64,000 nt of DNA from contig CBDDAJ010000015.1 in assembly GCA_965224845.1 (NCBI GenBank), forward strand, positions 372,001-436,000, given 5' to 3'. Each line of letters starts with the position of its first letter. The stretch's first letter is position 1. A program made the position numbers and the translations under genes. A model generated the notes under the pieces. That model had not been told where the DNA came from. It ran no database searches and saw only the letters and a list, made by a program, of their open reading frames with translations. Below, piece after piece: positions 10,062 to 19,274 of the stretch. The DNA is from Wocania_A sp965224845 (GTDB taxonomy: Bacteria > Bacteroidota > Bacteroidia > Flavobacteriales > Flavobacteriaceae).

Positions 10062-10946
10062 CTAATTAGCTTGTTTTCTGATATAGGTTTTTATCATACT
10101 ATGGTCTGATTTAAATGATCCTATTTTTTTGGTTTTAAGAATCTTTAAATCTTTTGAAACCCAAATATGATCTAGGGAAAGTAAGGGAATATTCCAAAAC
10201 CAGGTTTCTCTAAACCCGTTACCCTTTTTATTAAACGCATGATTAAAATCGGTTTTAATCTTTTCTAAATATTTAGATTCATAAGGTACATTAAAGTCGC
10301 CCAGCAAAACTGTTTTCTCTTTTGTTTTAATATACCCGTCTACAAAGCCCAGCTCCCAGGATCGTGGCACATCCATGCTTGCAGCAACATCAATAGCGTA
10401 AAAACTAATGCCTTCTACTTCAAAATTAATAATGTTTGTTTTATGTTGAGAAGTGATTTCATCTGAAATTTTTAGAGGTGTTTTAGAAAAAATACTGATT
10501 CCTCTAATAGATTCATAAAAATAATATTTAGAGTACTTTAATTTATAGTCTTCCAGGTTATATTCTCCATCTTCAGCTAAAACCAAAACATCCGGAATTG
10601 TTTTATTAACTTCAAAAGCATCTTCAAAATTTCTATTATGAGAGGCATTCCAAAACACAATTTCTAAATCGGTGTCTTTTATATCTTCAGAAAAATGAAT
10701 TTTAAAGCTTCTTCCCAGCCAGATCATTAATAACAGAGCTGCTATTATTATATTAATCCTTCTAAACTTTTTATTTAAAAAAACAGATAAAAATAAAACT
10801 ACGAGAATAATAACAGGTAATGGGAATGTGTAATAAAGCAGTGAGCTTTGATAACTATTTTCTTTATAAAAAAAGTGAATAGCAAACAAGGCTATAATAA
10901 TTGTAGTGTTTAAAAAAAGATATAGTGCTCGAAATATTTTTAGCAT
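10062..10946 (-). CDS. Membrane-anchored endonuclease/exonuclease/phosphatase (EEP) family protein
   Basis: 294 residues. The N-terminal about 95 residues form about three hydrophobic segments (a region starting LKIFRALYLFLNTTIIIALF, then a proline-rich one, then one around IIIAALLLMIWLG), followed by an EEP-superfamily catalytic domain with VFWNASHNRN, VLLGDFNVP, LDHIWVSK and SDHSMI, matching the conserved Asn, GDFN, DH and SDH elements of metal-dependent phosphodiesterases or phosphatases. The substrate is unknown. The ATG at 10946 is preferred over one 33 bases upstream because it overlaps the preceding stop by one base (TAATG) and removes a non-hydrophobic extension. It is the last gene of a CYTH / YciI-like / EEP unit. 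Confidence 0.8.
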   Translation of the reverse strand: MLKIFRALYLFLNTTIIIALFAIHFFYKENSYQSSLLYYTFPLPVIILVVLFLSVFLNKKFRRINIIIAALLLMIWLGRSFKIHFSEDIKDTDLEIVFWNASHNRNFEDAFEVNKTIPDVLVLAEDGEYNLEDYKLKYSKYYFYESIRGISIFSKTPLKISDEITSQHKTNIINFEVEGISFYAIDVAASMDVPRSWELGFVDGYIKTKEKTVLLGDFNVPYESKYLEKIKTDFNHAFNKKGNGFRETWFWNIPLLSLDHIWVSKDLKILKTKKIGSFKSDHSMIKTYIRKQAN

Positions 10947-11494
10947 TATCGTAACAAAAACCCTTTTGCAGCCCACCAAGGGTGTATTTCTATCTCTAAT
11001 CTACCTGCCTTTACCATGGGATCGGCATTAGCTAAACTATCTGCCATTTTTTGTGTTGGGACATTGTAAATGGTTATCCCACGAATGTCGCCATCATCAC
11101 CAAAAGGTCCTGAAATATCGGCATATCCCAACTCGTACATTTTACCTAAATGAGCCAGATGCTCTTTTTGTAAATCTGCGGCTTCCTCTTCGTTTTGCCC
11201 ACGTATTGGCCCTCGTTTTAAAAAAGCAATAAAATACTGTTGCATTAAAAAAGTATCTTTTGTTTTCTCATCAATATAATCAAAGGTTTTATAGCCCTTA
11301 GCATTTAATTCTTCTTTTAATTGCTTTATCGTTTTTTTAATGGGTGCTTCTATAGCAATTTCAACTATTGTGTCTACCTCCTTTTTATGGGCTTCTGGCA
11401 GGTTTTCTTTAATTTCTAAAACGGATGTTTTTGCCTCTTCTTTACAAGCGATAAGAGTTAGTAAAGCGGCACATACTAAAAATATTTTTTTCAT
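10946..11494 (-). CDS. YciI-like domain lipoprotein
   Basis: 182 residues. A lipoprotein signal peptide (MKKIFLVCAALLTLIACKEE, lipobox LIAC) is followed by a charged linker and a C-terminal YciI-like (YCII-related, alpha-beta dimeric barrel) domain with YFIAFLKRGP, HLAHLGKMYELGYADISGPFG, and the ending MVKAGRLEIEIHPWWAAKG. The fold is typical of small perhydrolase-like or ligand-binding proteins; no catalytic role can be assigned. The ATG at 11494 is preferred over the one at 11503 because it forms an ATGA overlap with the CYTH stop and begins with MKK. It is unusual to find this domain on a predicted lipoprotein. Confidence 0.72.
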   Translation of the reverse strand: MKKIFLVCAALLTLIACKEEAKTSVLEIKENLPEAHKKEVDTIVEIAIEAPIKKTIKQLKEELNAKGYKTFDYIDEKTKDTFLMQQYFIAFLKRGPIRGQNEEEAADLQKEHLAHLGKMYELGYADISGPFGDDGDIRGITIYNVPTQKMADSLANADPMVKAGRLEIEIHPWWAAKGFLLR

Positions 11495-11964
11495 GATTTC
11501 CATGTATTATAGGGTTGTTTACTTAATTGCGAATTATAGTATTTTATATCTCCTGTTACTTCTTCCCCTAGCCAATCTGGTTTTTCAAATGTTTCGTTTT
11601 CTTGTTTTAACTCTATTTCGGCCACAATTAACCCTTCATTATCGCCAAAAAATTCATCGGCTTCAAAAACATGATCTCCAACTTGTATTTCATAACGTAT
11701 TTTATCAATAATTGTTGGCTCACAGAGTTTTAAAAGCGATTCGGCTTCCTGCCTTTTAATTTCTTTTTCCCATTCAAAACGTGATAATCCATTGCTTGAA
11801 GATTTTCCTTTCACAGTTAAAACACCTTTACTTCCTTTTAATCGTACTCTAACTGTACGTTCTGAATCTGTATTTAAAAACCCTTGAATAATTCTTGTAC
11901 TTTTAAAGGCTTGTGTTTTAAATCCATCCGATTTAACTAAAAACTTACGTTCTATTTCTATCAT
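11491..11964 (-). CDS. CYTH domain triphosphatase-like protein
   Basis: 157 residues, a complete CYTH (triphosphate tunnel) domain. It begins MIEIERKFLV, the diagnostic ExExK motif (Glu3, Glu5, Lys7), and continues with RTVRVRLKGSKGVLTVKGK, EWEKEI, IDKIRYEI, FEADEF and VAEIEL, all of which line the charged tunnel that binds triphosphate and metal. Members are inorganic triphosphatases, thiamine triphosphatases or class IV adenylate cyclases; the short stand-alone bacterial form is most often a triphosphatase, which is the inference here. It is the first gene of a translationally coupled minus-strand trio and is divergent from dinB across 75 bases. Confidence 0.88.
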   Translation of the reverse strand: MIEIERKFLVKSDGFKTQAFKSTRIIQGFLNTDSERTVRVRLKGSKGVLTVKGKSSSNGLSRFEWEKEIKRQEAESLLKLCEPTIIDKIRYEIQVGDHVFEADEFFGDNEGLIVAEIELKQENETFEKPDWLGEEVTGDIKYYNSQLSKQPYNTWKS

Positions 11965-12039
11965 TACTTTTATAAATCAAAGTTTAATAACCATTAGAGT
12001 ATCTGTAATTAAAAGGTATTTAATGCCTAAATTTACATC

Positions 12040-13137
12040 ATGTCTAACGATTTACCAATTCGAAAAATTATTCATGTCGATATGGATGCCTTTTATGCCT
12101 CTGTAGAGCAAATGGATAATCCTGACTTAAAAGGCAAGCCCCTAGCTGTTGGTGGTGGTGGTAAACGTGGCGTGGTTAGTGCAGCTAGCTATGAGGCTAG
12201 AAAGTTTGGTGTTAAAAGCGCTATGGCAGGAAATTTAGCCGCTAAACTATGTCCTGATTTAATTTTTGTAAGACCCCGGTTTGAACGTTATTCGGAAATT
12301 TCTAAAAAGATTAGATCCATTTTTTATGACTATACCGATTTGGTTGAACCGCTGTCTCTTGATGAGGCTTATTTAGATGTTACTGAAAACAAAAAAGGCA
12401 ACCCAAGTGCATCGCTAATCGCTAAAAATATTCGCGAACGTATTTTTAATGAAGTGGGCTTAACAGCATCGGCAGGTATTTCCATCAACAAATTTATTGC
12501 AAAAGTTGCCAGCGATTACAATAAACCAAACGGGCAAAAAACCGTAAATCCCGAAGAAGTTTTAGGTTTTTTAGAACAATTAGATATTCGGAAGTTTTAT
12601 GGGGTTGGGAAAGTAACTGCTAAAAAAATGTACCAGAAAGGTATTTTTACGGGATTAGATTTAAAGCAGAAATCTTTAGAGTATTTAGATGCTAATTTTG
12701 GTAAATCTGGACGCTATTATTATTACATCGTCCGGGGTATTCAAAATAGTGAGGTAAAACCCAATAGGATTAGAAAGAGTCTTGCTGCCGAACGTACGTT
12801 TAGCGAAAATTTATCATCTGAAATATTTATGCTTGAAAAATTAAAGCATATTGCTGATGAAGTTTCTAAGCGCTTAACAAAAAGCAAAGTCGCTGGAAAA
12901 ACTGTGACCTTAAAAATAAAATACAGCGATTTTACTTTACAAACACGAAGTAAAACCTTGCCTTATTTTGTAAGTGATATGAGTATTATTATGGAAACTG
13001 CTAAAGATTTATTATTTCAAGAGAAATTAAATAACTCCGTTAGATTATTAGGCATTTCTTTATCAAACTTAAATACAGAAACCAAGAAAAAACCCGAACA
13101 AAAAAGCGTGAGTGTACAGTTAAAGTTTGAGTTTTAA
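12040..13137 (+). CDS. dinB: DNA polymerase IV (Y family)
   Basis: 365-residue translesion polymerase. HVDMDAFYASVEQ (catalytic Asp14 with Asp16 nearby), the palm motif SLDEAYLDVT (acidic pair), a helix-hairpin-helix GVGKVTAKKMYQKGI, and the little-finger domain after about residue 240 are all present. Typical family length is 350-400. It inserts nucleotides opposite damaged bases and lowers fidelity during stress. The ATG at 12040 follows a short AT-rich leader. No LexA-type operator could be recognised by eye. It converges with pyk across a 330-bp gap that contains an intergenic repeat. Confidence 0.95.
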   Translation: MSNDLPIRKIIHVDMDAFYASVEQMDNPDLKGKPLAVGGGGKRGVVSAASYEARKFGVKSAMAGNLAAKLCPDLIFVRPRFERYSEISKKIRSIFYDYTDLVEPLSLDEAYLDVTENKKGNPSASLIAKNIRERIFNEVGLTASAGISINKFIAKVASDYNKPNGQKTVNPEEVLGFLEQLDIRKFYGVGKVTAKKMYQKGIFTGLDLKQKSLEYLDANFGKSGRYYYYIVRGIQNSEVKPNRIRKSLAAERTFSENLSSEIFMLEKLKHIADEVSKRLTKSKVAGKTVTLKIKYSDFTLQTRSKTLPYFVSDMSIIMETAKDLLFQEKLNNSVRLLGISLSNLNTETKKKPEQKSVSVQLKFEF

Positions 13138-13277
13138 AACGGTTAATAATGCTTAATACGCAGCTTGACTTTGTAAAAATTTTCAACTACCTTCGTTTAA
13201 CGTCGGATATGCGTCATTAAACGAACTTCACAAAAAAAAACCTCTTTTATTTTAAAACCATAAGCTAGCAAATACCA

Positions 13278-13445
13278 GCGTTAGCGATTGCAGAGAAAAT
13301 CCTTTTTAAAAGAAAAAGTTATTTCCTTTTAATAAAACTAGCATTTAACAAATTACCGCAGTCGTTTCTTCTTCACAATGATGCTTTAAAAAGATTGAAA
13401 CGTAAAGCGCGACCCTTATTAGCTTATCTAAAAAGGGTAACGTCC
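13278..13445 (+). repeat. Dispersed intergenic element, copy 1
   Basis: The 330-bp gap between dinB and pyk has no gene but holds a degenerate element. On plus it opens GCGTTAGCGATTGCAG, then AAAATCCTTTTT, later AAAAAGATTGAAACG and GCGCGACCCTT, and closes AAGGGTAACGTCC. The ends form short inverted repeats (CGTTA / TAACG). Two more degenerate copies are at 24497-24611 and 59541-59692. This layout is like elements seen in many Flavobacteriaceae intergenic regions; function is unknown. Confidence 0.5.
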
Positions 13446-13468
13446 AAATTATTTTGAATACTCATGTT

Positions 13469-14911
13469 TTACAAACTACAGCTTGTAATTTCGGTAACGC
13501 GCAAGGTATTTACCATACCTTTTTCTTTTATTGGCATTGCTGCTAAACTTATTAGCATATCACCAACTTCTAAATAGCCTTTTTTACAGGCAATGGCATT
13601 AACATCTTCAATGGTTTCGTCGGTACTTACAAACTTATCGTAATAAAAGGCTTTAACACCCCAAAGCAAGCTTAAACGTGTTAGAATACGTTTGTTTGAG
13701 GTAAAAACTAAAATGTGTGATGAGGGTCTCCATGCCGAAATCTGAAATGCTGTATAGCCACTATTCGTTAAAGTAGAAATGGCTTTTGCATTAATTTCGT
13801 TTGCCATAAGTGCCGCATGATAACAAATGGATTTTGTTATATAACGGTTGGTTCGAATATGTGGTGGTAATTGCGGAACTTGTATTAAATCTGAATTTTC
13901 GACACTTTTAAGAATATCTGCCATTTGTTTTATAACCTGTATCGGATAACTTCCCACCGAAGTTTCGCCGGAAAGCATTACAGCATCTGCGCCATCCATA
14001 ACAGAATTGGCAACATCATTTACCTCGGCCCTTGTTGGTGTTAAGCTGGAAATCATGGTTTCCATCATTTGAGTTGCAATAATTACTGGAATTCTTGCTT
14101 TTTTTGCTCTTAGCACCAATTGTTTTTGAATAAGCGGTACTTTTTCGGCAGGAACTTCAACTCCTAAATCACCACGTGCTACCATCAATCCATCACAATG
14201 GGCTACAATTTTATCAATATTTTCAACAGCTTCCGGTTTTTCTATTTTGGCTACAATAGGAATTTTATGATCGCTATGCTCGCTAATTAAATCGCGTAGT
14301 TGCATTAAATCTTCGGCATGACGCACAAAGGATAAAGCGATCCAATCTACCTCTTGACTAATGGCAAAAATAGCATCGCCAATGTCTTTTTCTGTTAAAG
14401 CGGGTTGAGAGATATCTGTATTAGGAAGATTAACCCCTTTTTTAGATTTTAATGGGCCGCCTTGAATAACACGTGCCTTCACTTCTCTTTTTTTATCTGT
14501 AGAAACAACTTCAAAAATTAATTTTCCATCATCTAAAAGAATACGCTCTCCGGGTTTCGCATCTTGCGGAAACCTTTCGTAGGTCATATAAACACGCTCT
14601 TTTGTGCCTTCAAAACGTTCGCCAGTAGCAAAAATTATTTCGTCATCTTCATGTACCACAACTTCTTCTTTCATAACTCCTACCCGAAGTTTTGGGCCTT
14701 GTAAATCTGCCAGAATTGCTGCTGTATAACCAAACTCTTTGTTTAGTTCACGTATCATTTTAATACGTGCTTCAACATCTTTATAATCCGCATGAGAAAA
14801 GTTAATTCTAAATACATCAACGCCTTCTTCAAGCATTCCTTTTAAAACGTCTTTAGTGCTTGTAGCAGGTCCTAATGTAGCTACTATTTTGGTTTTCTTT
14901 CTTATTGGCAT
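13469..14911 (-). CDS. pyk: Pyruvate kinase
   Basis: 480 residues. It catalyses phosphoenolpyruvate + ADP to pyruvate + ATP, the last ATP-yielding step of glycolysis, in the cytoplasm. It opens with KKTKIVATLGPATS, and carries FRINFSHADY, the active-site segment around IPIVAKIEKPEAVENID (catalytic Lys), MVARGDLGVEV, and the effector/metal region PTRAEVNDVANSVMDGADAVMLSGE, followed by a C-terminal regulatory-type domain. Length is normal. Its ATG shares one base with the stop of the IPExxxVDY gene upstream, so the pair is translationally coupled, an arrangement common in Bacteroidota. Confidence 0.97.
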   Translation of the reverse strand: MPIRKKTKIVATLGPATSTKDVLKGMLEEGVDVFRINFSHADYKDVEARIKMIRELNKEFGYTAAILADLQGPKLRVGVMKEEVVVHEDDEIIFATGERFEGTKERVYMTYERFPQDAKPGERILLDDGKLIFEVVSTDKKREVKARVIQGGPLKSKKGVNLPNTDISQPALTEKDIGDAIFAISQEVDWIALSFVRHAEDLMQLRDLISEHSDHKIPIVAKIEKPEAVENIDKIVAHCDGLMVARGDLGVEVPAEKVPLIQKQLVLRAKKARIPVIIATQMMETMISSLTPTRAEVNDVANSVMDGADAVMLSGETSVGSYPIQVIKQMADILKSVENSDLIQVPQLPPHIRTNRYITKSICYHAALMANEINAKAISTLTNSGYTAFQISAWRPSSHILVFTSNKRILTRLSLLWGVKAFYYDKFVSTDETIEDVNAIACKKGYLEVGDMLISLAAMPIKEKGMVNTLRVTEITSCSL

Positions 14912-15399
14912 TAGCTAAAAATTAAATGGTCTTTTGATTTTAGTTGATTAACATCAACACTATAGGCTGTTGCTATTTGAGGGATATTTAAAATACTATT
15001 TAATATGTAAGCCTCCTTACTAAAATTAGTATCATTATCTATTTTTAAAAAATAGTTTACCCCTTTATATTCGGGTATTAAATTAAATGTTTTTACAATC
15101 TGTTCCTGGACTGTAAATAATGATTGTTGACTAACTTGCGGTAGTGTTTCCTGCGTTTTGCAAATATTTGACACTAAGCTCCACGTTGTTAACTGTTTAT
15201 TGTCTTCCCATTCAAAAATAGAATATGTCGATTTATCTTTATTATAATCTAAATCTGATGGCTTTCTAATAAGGTTTATTCCTAAATGCTTATTTAAAAG
15301 GTAGGCTAATCTATAATCTTCAATAGTACAATGAATAGCAATTAACGTATACAACGCTTCGTTAAAAACATCATCTAAAACAAGTTTGTGAACAGCCAT
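14911..15399 (-). CDS. IPExxxVDY family protein
   Basis: 162 residues. It matches the Bacteroidota IPExxxVDY family, named for a motif seen here as LIPEYKGVNYFLKID (Val-Asn-Tyr in place of Val-Asp-Tyr). The N-terminal half contains EDYRLAYLLNKHLGI and a RKPSDLDY segment; there is no signal peptide. No biochemical role is known. The family is regularly found directly upstream of pyruvate kinase and near rnc, as here, which suggests a link to central metabolism or simply a conserved operon. The downstream pyk ATG shares one base with this stop. Confidence 0.85.
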   Translation of the reverse strand: MAVHKLVLDDVFNEALYTLIAIHCTIEDYRLAYLLNKHLGINLIRKPSDLDYNKDKSTYSIFEWEDNKQLTTWSLVSNICKTQETLPQVSQQSLFTVQEQIVKTFNLIPEYKGVNYFLKIDNDTNFSKEAYILNSILNIPQIATAYSVDVNQLKSKDHLIFS

Positions 15400-15521
15400 A
15401 ACTTACCTATTAACAGCAGTAAATATAAGGTTTAAAATAGTTACTTATAAAATGTTTCTCCTAATCTTAACGATAAAATGAACTAAAACGTTGTAGTAAC
15501 CCTAGTTAAAAAAATGATTTT

Positions 15522-16262
15522 TTACATCATTTTGGACATACTATTTTGAAATGCAAAGAATGCGCGTTTAGAAGCTTTTTCTTCCGCTTTTTTCTTTGAG
15601 GTTGCTCGTGCTTTTGCTATTACTTTTTCGTCTATTGAAAGTTTTACTGAAAAATGTCTAACATCATCATTCCCTGTATCTTCGTAAACATTATATCCAA
15701 ACGTTTTCTTTTCTTTTTGGCACCATTCTATTAATAAACTCTTATAACTTATTACTTTGCCTTCAAGTTTTTCAATATCAACATAAGGTATTATAACACG
15801 TTTAAAAATAAATTTTTCGCAGTACTTGTATCCTCTATCAAGAAAAATAGCACCTATAAGTGCTTCAAATAAATTACCGTGAATGTTATCTCCAAATTGC
15901 CCTGATGGAATTTTACTTTCGACCAAATCTATTAAGCTTAAGTCTTTTCCTAACTCGTTTAAATGTTCTCTACTAACAATTTTGGAGCGCATTTTTGTTA
16001 GGTACCCCTCGTCTCCACTAGGCACTTCTAAATATAAATGTGAGGCTATAACCGAACTTAACATCGCATCACCCAAAAACTCCAATCGCTCATAATTAAT
16101 AGCATTGCCTTTACTATCTTTTATATTCATAGAACGATGTGTAAATGCCGTACTGTAAAATTTTATCTTCTTGGGTTTAAATCCCAGAATTTTAGATAAT
16201 TGCATAAAAAAATTCCCGTTGCCTTTAAAACGGGAATTTAATATGTTACGAATGTTTTTCAT
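15522..16262 (-). CDS. rnc: Ribonuclease III
   Basis: 246-residue double-strand-specific endoribonuclease that processes rRNA precursors and structured mRNAs. The catalytic domain carries the signature NYERLEFLGDAML, with downstream ESKIPSGQFGDNIHGNLFEALIGAIFLDRG containing the second acidic cluster, and a C-terminal dsRNA-binding domain ends in KARATSKKKAEEKASKRAF. Length is slightly above the usual 225-230 because of an N-terminal extension (MKNIRNILNSRFKG), common in Bacteroidota. It lies seven bases downstream of the fabF stop and belongs to the acpP-fabF-rnc transcription unit. Confidence 0.95.
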   Translation of the reverse strand: MKNIRNILNSRFKGNGNFFMQLSKILGFKPKKIKFYSTAFTHRSMNIKDSKGNAINYERLEFLGDAMLSSVIASHLYLEVPSGDEGYLTKMRSKIVSREHLNELGKDLSLIDLVESKIPSGQFGDNIHGNLFEALIGAIFLDRGYKYCEKFIFKRVIIPYVDIEKLEGKVISYKSLLIEWCQKEKKTFGYNVYEDTGNDDVRHFSVKLSIDEKVIAKARATSKKKAEEKASKRAFFAFQNSMSKMM

Positions 16263-16269
16263 TCGGGAT

Positions 16270-17521
16270 TCAATCTATTTTTTTAAATAATACACAAGCG
16301 TTATGTCCGCCAAATCCAAATGTATTACTCATAGCTACTTTAACATCTCGCTTTTGGGCCTTGTTTAGAGTTAAATTTAATTCAGGATCAATGTTTTCAT
16401 CTACAGTAGTATGGTTAATTGTTGGTGGCACGATACCGTGCTCCATTGCCAATATAACCGATATAGCTTCAATAGCTCCTGCTGCACCTAACAAGTGCCC
16501 TGTCATTGATTTTGTTGAATTAATATTTATATGTTTTGCATGACTACCAAACACGTTTGAGATGGCTTTAAGTTCGGCAACATCTCCTAATGGTGTAGAT
16601 GTACCATGTGTGTTTATATGGTCTACATCTTCTGGTTTAAGTCCTGCATTTTCTAAACAGTTTTTCATTACCGCAATAACACCTATGCCTTCTGGATGTG
16701 GCGCTGTCATGTGATGCGCATCAGAAGATAATCCTCCTCCTGCAACTTCAGCATAAATTTTTGCTCCTCTTGCTTTAGCATGTTCATATTCTTCTAGAAC
16801 AAGTGCTCCTGCACCTTCACCAAGAACAAAGCCATCTCTTGTGCCATCAAAAGGGCGAGAGGCTGTTTCTGGACTTTCGTTTCTAGTAGATAATGCATGC
16901 ATCGCATTAAAACCACCCATACCTGCAATGGTAACAGCCGCTTCACTTCCTCCTGTAACAACAACATCACAATGTCCTAAACGTATCGAGTTTAAGGCAT
17001 CGAATATTGCGTTTGCCGAAGAGGCACATGCCGAAACTGTTGTGTAATTTGGCCCCATAAAGCCATGCTTTATAGAAATGTTTGCTGGTGCAATATCAGC
17101 AATCATCTTAGGAATAAAGAATGGGTTAAATCTTGGCGATCCATCTCCCTGAGCAAAAGTTTAATACTTCAGTCTGAAAAGTCTCTAAACCTCCAATACC
17201 TGCACCCCATATAACACCTACTCGCAATTTATCGACTGTATCAAGATCTAAACGAGCATCTCCAATAGCTTCATCTGCCGCCACCATAGCGTATTGGGCA
17301 AATTTATCCATTTTTCGAGCTTCTTTTCGATCAAGAAAATCGGTAGCATTAAAGTTTTTAACCTCGCATGCAAACTTGGTCTTAAACTTTTCGGTATCAT
17401 AATATGTTATAGGCGCAGCACCACTTTTACCACTAATTAAGCCCTCCCAATATTCGTCTTTGGTATTGCCAATAGGTGTTAAAGCCCCTAATCCTGTGAC
17501 TACAACTCGCTTTAATTCCAT
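16270..17521 (-). CDS. fabF: 3-oxoacyl-ACP synthase II, frameshifted in this sequence
   Basis: Condensing enzyme of fatty-acid elongation (KAS II), acting on acyl-ACP and malonyl-ACP in the cytoplasm. It appears as two overlapping-frame pieces: 17521 to about 17158 (MELKRVVVTGLGALTPIG ... GGLETFQTEVLNF) and about 17155 to 16270 (DGSPRFNPFFIPKMI onward). The second piece has the nucleophile region VSACASSANAI, HINTHGTSTPLGD and SMTGHLLGAAGA, giving the Cys-His-His triad. Removing one A from the AAAA run at 17155-17158 joins the pieces into a normal 416-residue protein, so this is almost surely a consensus error in an essential gene. It lies 12 bases after acpP. Confidence 0.92.
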
Positions 17522-17533
17522 AAAATTCAGTGC

Positions 17534-17767
17534 TTATTTTGCAGCTTCTATATATGATATAGCTTGACCAACTGTTGCAATATTTTCAGCTTGATCGTCT
17601 GGTATTTGAATATCGAACTCTTTTTCGAATTCCATAATTAGTTCTACAGTGTCTAATGAGTCTGCTCCTAAATCGTTTGTGAAGCTTGCTTCTGTTACAA
17701 CTTCGTTCTCATCAACCCCTAATTTGTCTACGATAATCGCTTTTACTCTTGATGCAATGTCTGACAT
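17534..17767 (-). CDS. acpP: Acyl carrier protein
   Basis: 77-residue acidic carrier of growing acyl chains in type II fatty-acid synthesis. The phosphopantetheine attachment motif GADSLDTVE is present with Ser37 as the attachment site, followed by LIMEFEKEFDIQIPDDQAENI. Length and charge are typical. It precedes fabF and rnc on the same strand; the acpP-fabF-rnc order is a common bacterial cluster. A good Bacteroidota-type promoter lies 32-60 bases upstream. Confidence 0.97.
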   Translation of the reverse strand: MSDIASRVKAIIVDKLGVDENEVVTEASFTNDLGADSLDTVELIMEFEKEFDIQIPDDQAENIATVGQAISYIEAAK

Positions 17768-17798
17768 AATCTTTTAATTTTAAGTTTTAATTAAGTGG

Positions 17799-17827
17799 CA
17801 AAAATAAAAAACTTTATTTTAAAACAA
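17799..17827 (-). promoter_or_regulatory. Predicted acpP-fabF-rnc promoter
   Basis: On minus, TATTTTTG (17806-17799) matches the Bacteroidota -7 element TAnnTTTG, with TTG (17827-17825) 18 bases upstream as a -33 element. It sits 32 bases before the acpP start. Confidence 0.5.
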
Positions 17828-17952
17828 CCTTTTAGTTTAAAAATGTGTTTGTAATTTAATAAAATTCCTTTTAAGAATTTCTTTTTTACCTACTAATTGT
17901 TAATATTTATTCTTTTTTTTGTCTGAATAATTTTATCAAAATATCTGTAAAA

Positions 17953-18544
17953 ATGAAACGTATTGTAATTTTTGCGTCCGGAAGTGGTACTAATGCTGAA
18001 AATTTAATTAAGTTTTTTCACAACAGAGATAATGCGTCTGTTATTCAGGTACTCACTAACAATCCTTATGCCAAAGTTTTAGATCGTTGCAAAAAACTAA
18101 AGGTTAGTGCTCTATCGTTCAACAAAATAGCCTTTACAAAAACTAACGATGTTCTAAATATTTTAAGAGCATCAGAACCAGATTTTAATTGTATTGGCTG
18201 GGTTTTTATGGAAGTTCCCTGAAAATATATTAAACGAATTCCCAAATAAAGTCATTAATGTGCATCCTGCATTATTACCAAAATATGGCGGAAAAGGTAT
18301 GTATGGTATGCATGTGCATGAAGCTGTTGTTAAAAATAATGAAACTGAAACGGGTATAACAATTCATTATGTAAATGAACATTACGATGAAGGTGCTATT
18401 ATTTTTCAAGCGGAGTGCGGTGTTTTAGCAAATGATACAGCTGAAGATGTCGCTAAAAAAATTCATGAATTGGAAATGGAGCATTTTCCTAAGGTGGTGG
18501 AAAAATTATTGTTTTCTGAAAAAACAAAAACTTATAATGACTGA
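17953..18544 (+). CDS. purN: Phosphoribosylglycinamide formyltransferase, frameshifted in this sequence
   Basis: Third step of purine synthesis: transfers formyl from 10-formyl-THF to GAR. The first piece (from 17953) has the phosphate-binding start RIVIFASGSGTNAENLI; the second continues LAGFLWKFPENILNEFPNKV into INVHPALLPKYGGKGMYG (catalytic Asn/His region), then HEAVVKNNETETGITIHYV and DEGAIIFQ. Deleting one A at 18187-18188 changes the DNA to read DFIVLAGF and restores a 196-residue protein of normal length, so a consensus error is the simplest explanation. The last 8 bases overlap the cyclase-family gene. It diverges from acpP. Confidence 0.92.
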
Positions 18545-19232
18545 AATTATTGATTTAAGTCAAGATATTTACGAAGGCATGCCTGTTTTTAAAGATTTAC
18601 CGCAGGTAAAAATGACTGTACATAATACACATGAAGAATGGGATGATGACTTTGAAGCCACAACAAAAACACCAGCAGTACATAAACTAGAGCTTGGAGA
18701 ACATACTGGCACTCATGTTGATGCCATAAACCATATGGCAAAGGAGTACAAAGGACAATCAATAGATAAAATGCCTTTATCTATGTTTTATACAGAAGGT
18801 ATATGCTTAAATCTTTCAAATAAAAAATTCAATGAATTAATTGAAATAAGAGACATTGAAGAAGCTTGTAAGAATGGAAACTTGGAAATAAAAGAAAAAG
18901 ATACTGTTTTAATTTATACCAATCATTATAGAAATGCTTTTGGAACTAAAAACTGGAGTAAAGGCCCAGGGATTTCAGTAGAAACCGCAAGATGGTTAGG
19001 TAATAAAAACATTGCTGCTTTTGGCGTTGAAACCATGTCTCCAGGAGTTTCTGGAATCTCTAATAAAAAAGTGCATCACATTTGTGGTGAATTAGGTTTT
19101 ACACATTATGAAAACATGGTAAACCTACATAAATTGATAGGAAAAGGTCGATTTCGTTTTATTGGGTTTCCACTAAAAATTAAAGGTGGAACAGGCTCTC
19201 CAGTTAGAGCTGTTGCTGTTTTTGAAAACTAG
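18537..19232 (+). CDS. Cyclase family (kynurenine formamidase-like) metal hydrolase
   Basis: 231 residues of the cyclase/kynurenine formamidase-like family. It begins MTEIIDLSQDIYEGMPVF and carries the family metal-binding signature HTGTHVDAINH (HxGTHxDxxxH). Later motifs include DTVLIYTNH, GPGISVETARWL and FGVETMSPG. Family members hydrolyse N-formylkynurenine, isatin or other amide/lactone substrates; substrate cannot be told here, and no other tryptophan catabolic gene is in the window. The ATG at 18537 is chosen over a long in-frame extension to 18432 that lies wholly inside purN. It overlaps the purN stop by 8 bases. Confidence 0.8.
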   Translation: MTEIIDLSQDIYEGMPVFKDLPQVKMTVHNTHEEWDDDFEATTKTPAVHKLELGEHTGTHVDAINHMAKEYKGQSIDKMPLSMFYTEGICLNLSNKKFNELIEIRDIEEACKNGNLEIKEKDTVLIYTNHYRNAFGTKNWSKGPGISVETARWLGNKNIAAFGVETMSPGVSGISNKKVHHICGELGFTHYENMVNLHKLIGKGRFRFIGFPLKIKGGTGSPVRAVAVFEN

Positions 19233-19274
19233 AAAATAATTTTAAAAGACTTCTTCCTTAGCGGGAATGATAAA

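Noticed and set aside
17126..17521. Truncated fabF as a real pseudogene
   Set aside because: One base in a homopolymer restores all catalytic residues in an essential gene, and neighbours show the same error type.
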